From NCBI GenBank assembly GCA_013362385.1, contig JABFWC010000457.1:1-5263 (forward strand): DNA of 5,263 bases. Reading direction: 5' to 3'. A program made the position numbers and the translations under genes. Source of the stretch: Pseudarthrobacter sp. Its GTDB lineage: Bacteria > Actinomycetota > Actinomycetes > Actinomycetales > Micrococcaceae. The first letter of the stretch is position 1. Each line of letters opens with the position of its first letter. The notes under the pieces are model-generated. The model saw nothing but the letters and a program-made list of their open reading frames with translations, was not told the origin of the DNA and did no database searches. Shown one piece after another: positions 5,201-5,263 of the stretch.

Positions 5201-5263
5201 ATGCGTACATTCGGCGTCGAGGAAGAACTCCTGATCGTTGATCCGGAGTCCGGAGAACCGCTT
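5201..5263 (+). CDS. YbdK/GCS2-type carboxylate-amine ligase, N-terminus only
   Basis: The last 63 bases encode 21 residues beginning MRTFGVEEELLIVDPESG and run off the right edge. The FGVEEEhhhVDP pattern at the very N-terminus is the hallmark opening of the glutamate-cysteine ligase type 2 family (YbdK and EgtA-like carboxylate-amine ligases). The EEE cluster belongs to the metal/ATP site in that family. Members join the gamma-carboxylate of glutamate to an amine such as cysteine, but the substrate cannot be told from this fragment. The ATG is chosen because it places the motif at the usual distance from the N-terminus. The overlapping ATG at 5193 is out of frame, and an in-frame TTG at 5180 is less likely. 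It follows the HTH-MurA gene by 67 bases on the same strand. Confidence 0.82.
   Translation, partial: MRTFGVEEELLIVDPESGEPL

Overview
The window is high-GC DNA with short intergenic gaps and translationally coupled genes. A TPP riboswitch precedes an actinobacterial-style ykoEDC operon. Protein resemblance and codon use suggest an actinobacterium, most likely of the Arthrobacter/Micrococcaceae type. That placement is inference; there is no rRNA or other taxonomic marker here.

Layout. (1) Positions 1-252, minus strand: the N-terminal half of a UPF0303/heme-degrading-domain (HbpS-like) protein that runs off the left edge. (2) 253-345: a divergent intergenic gap. (3) 346-465: a TPP (THI-box) riboswitch aptamer, then a leader with a nested hairpin (481-508) and a hairpin that masks the Shine-Dalgarno sequence (517-535). 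(4) 541-3511: three overlapping genes, ykoE-ykoD-ykoC. They encode the S component, fused double ATPase and T component of an energy-coupling-factor importer for thiamine or its HMP precursor. (5) 3512-3609: a comparatively AT-rich gap with a promoter, two 9-bp direct repeats and a small palindrome. (6) 3610-5133: a 507-residue fusion of an XRE-type helix-turn-helix to a complete MurA-like enolpyruvyl transferase. (7) 5201-5263: the first 21 codons of a YbdK/GCS2-type carboxylate-amine ligase, running off the right edge.

How the parts work together. The ykoEDC operon is a dedicated vitamin importer. When TPP is plentiful the aptamer should fold and leave the ykoE ribosome site masked. When TPP is scarce, a competing pairing (AGGGGA 350-355 with TCCCCT 514-519) could release the site. 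The stop/start overlaps then couple ykoD and ykoC translation to ykoE.

The most unusual gene is the HTH-MurA fusion. Its enzyme half keeps nearly all MurA catalytic residues, including the fosfomycin-target cysteine, but the UDP-contact SVG motif is changed. Together with the repeats in its promoter, this suggests an autoregulating metabolite-sensing transcription factor, a moonlighting enzyme, or both. The three genes outside the riboswitch operon all show a -10-like hexamer 6-7 bases before the start codon and no Shine-Dalgarno sequence, so they may be leaderless.
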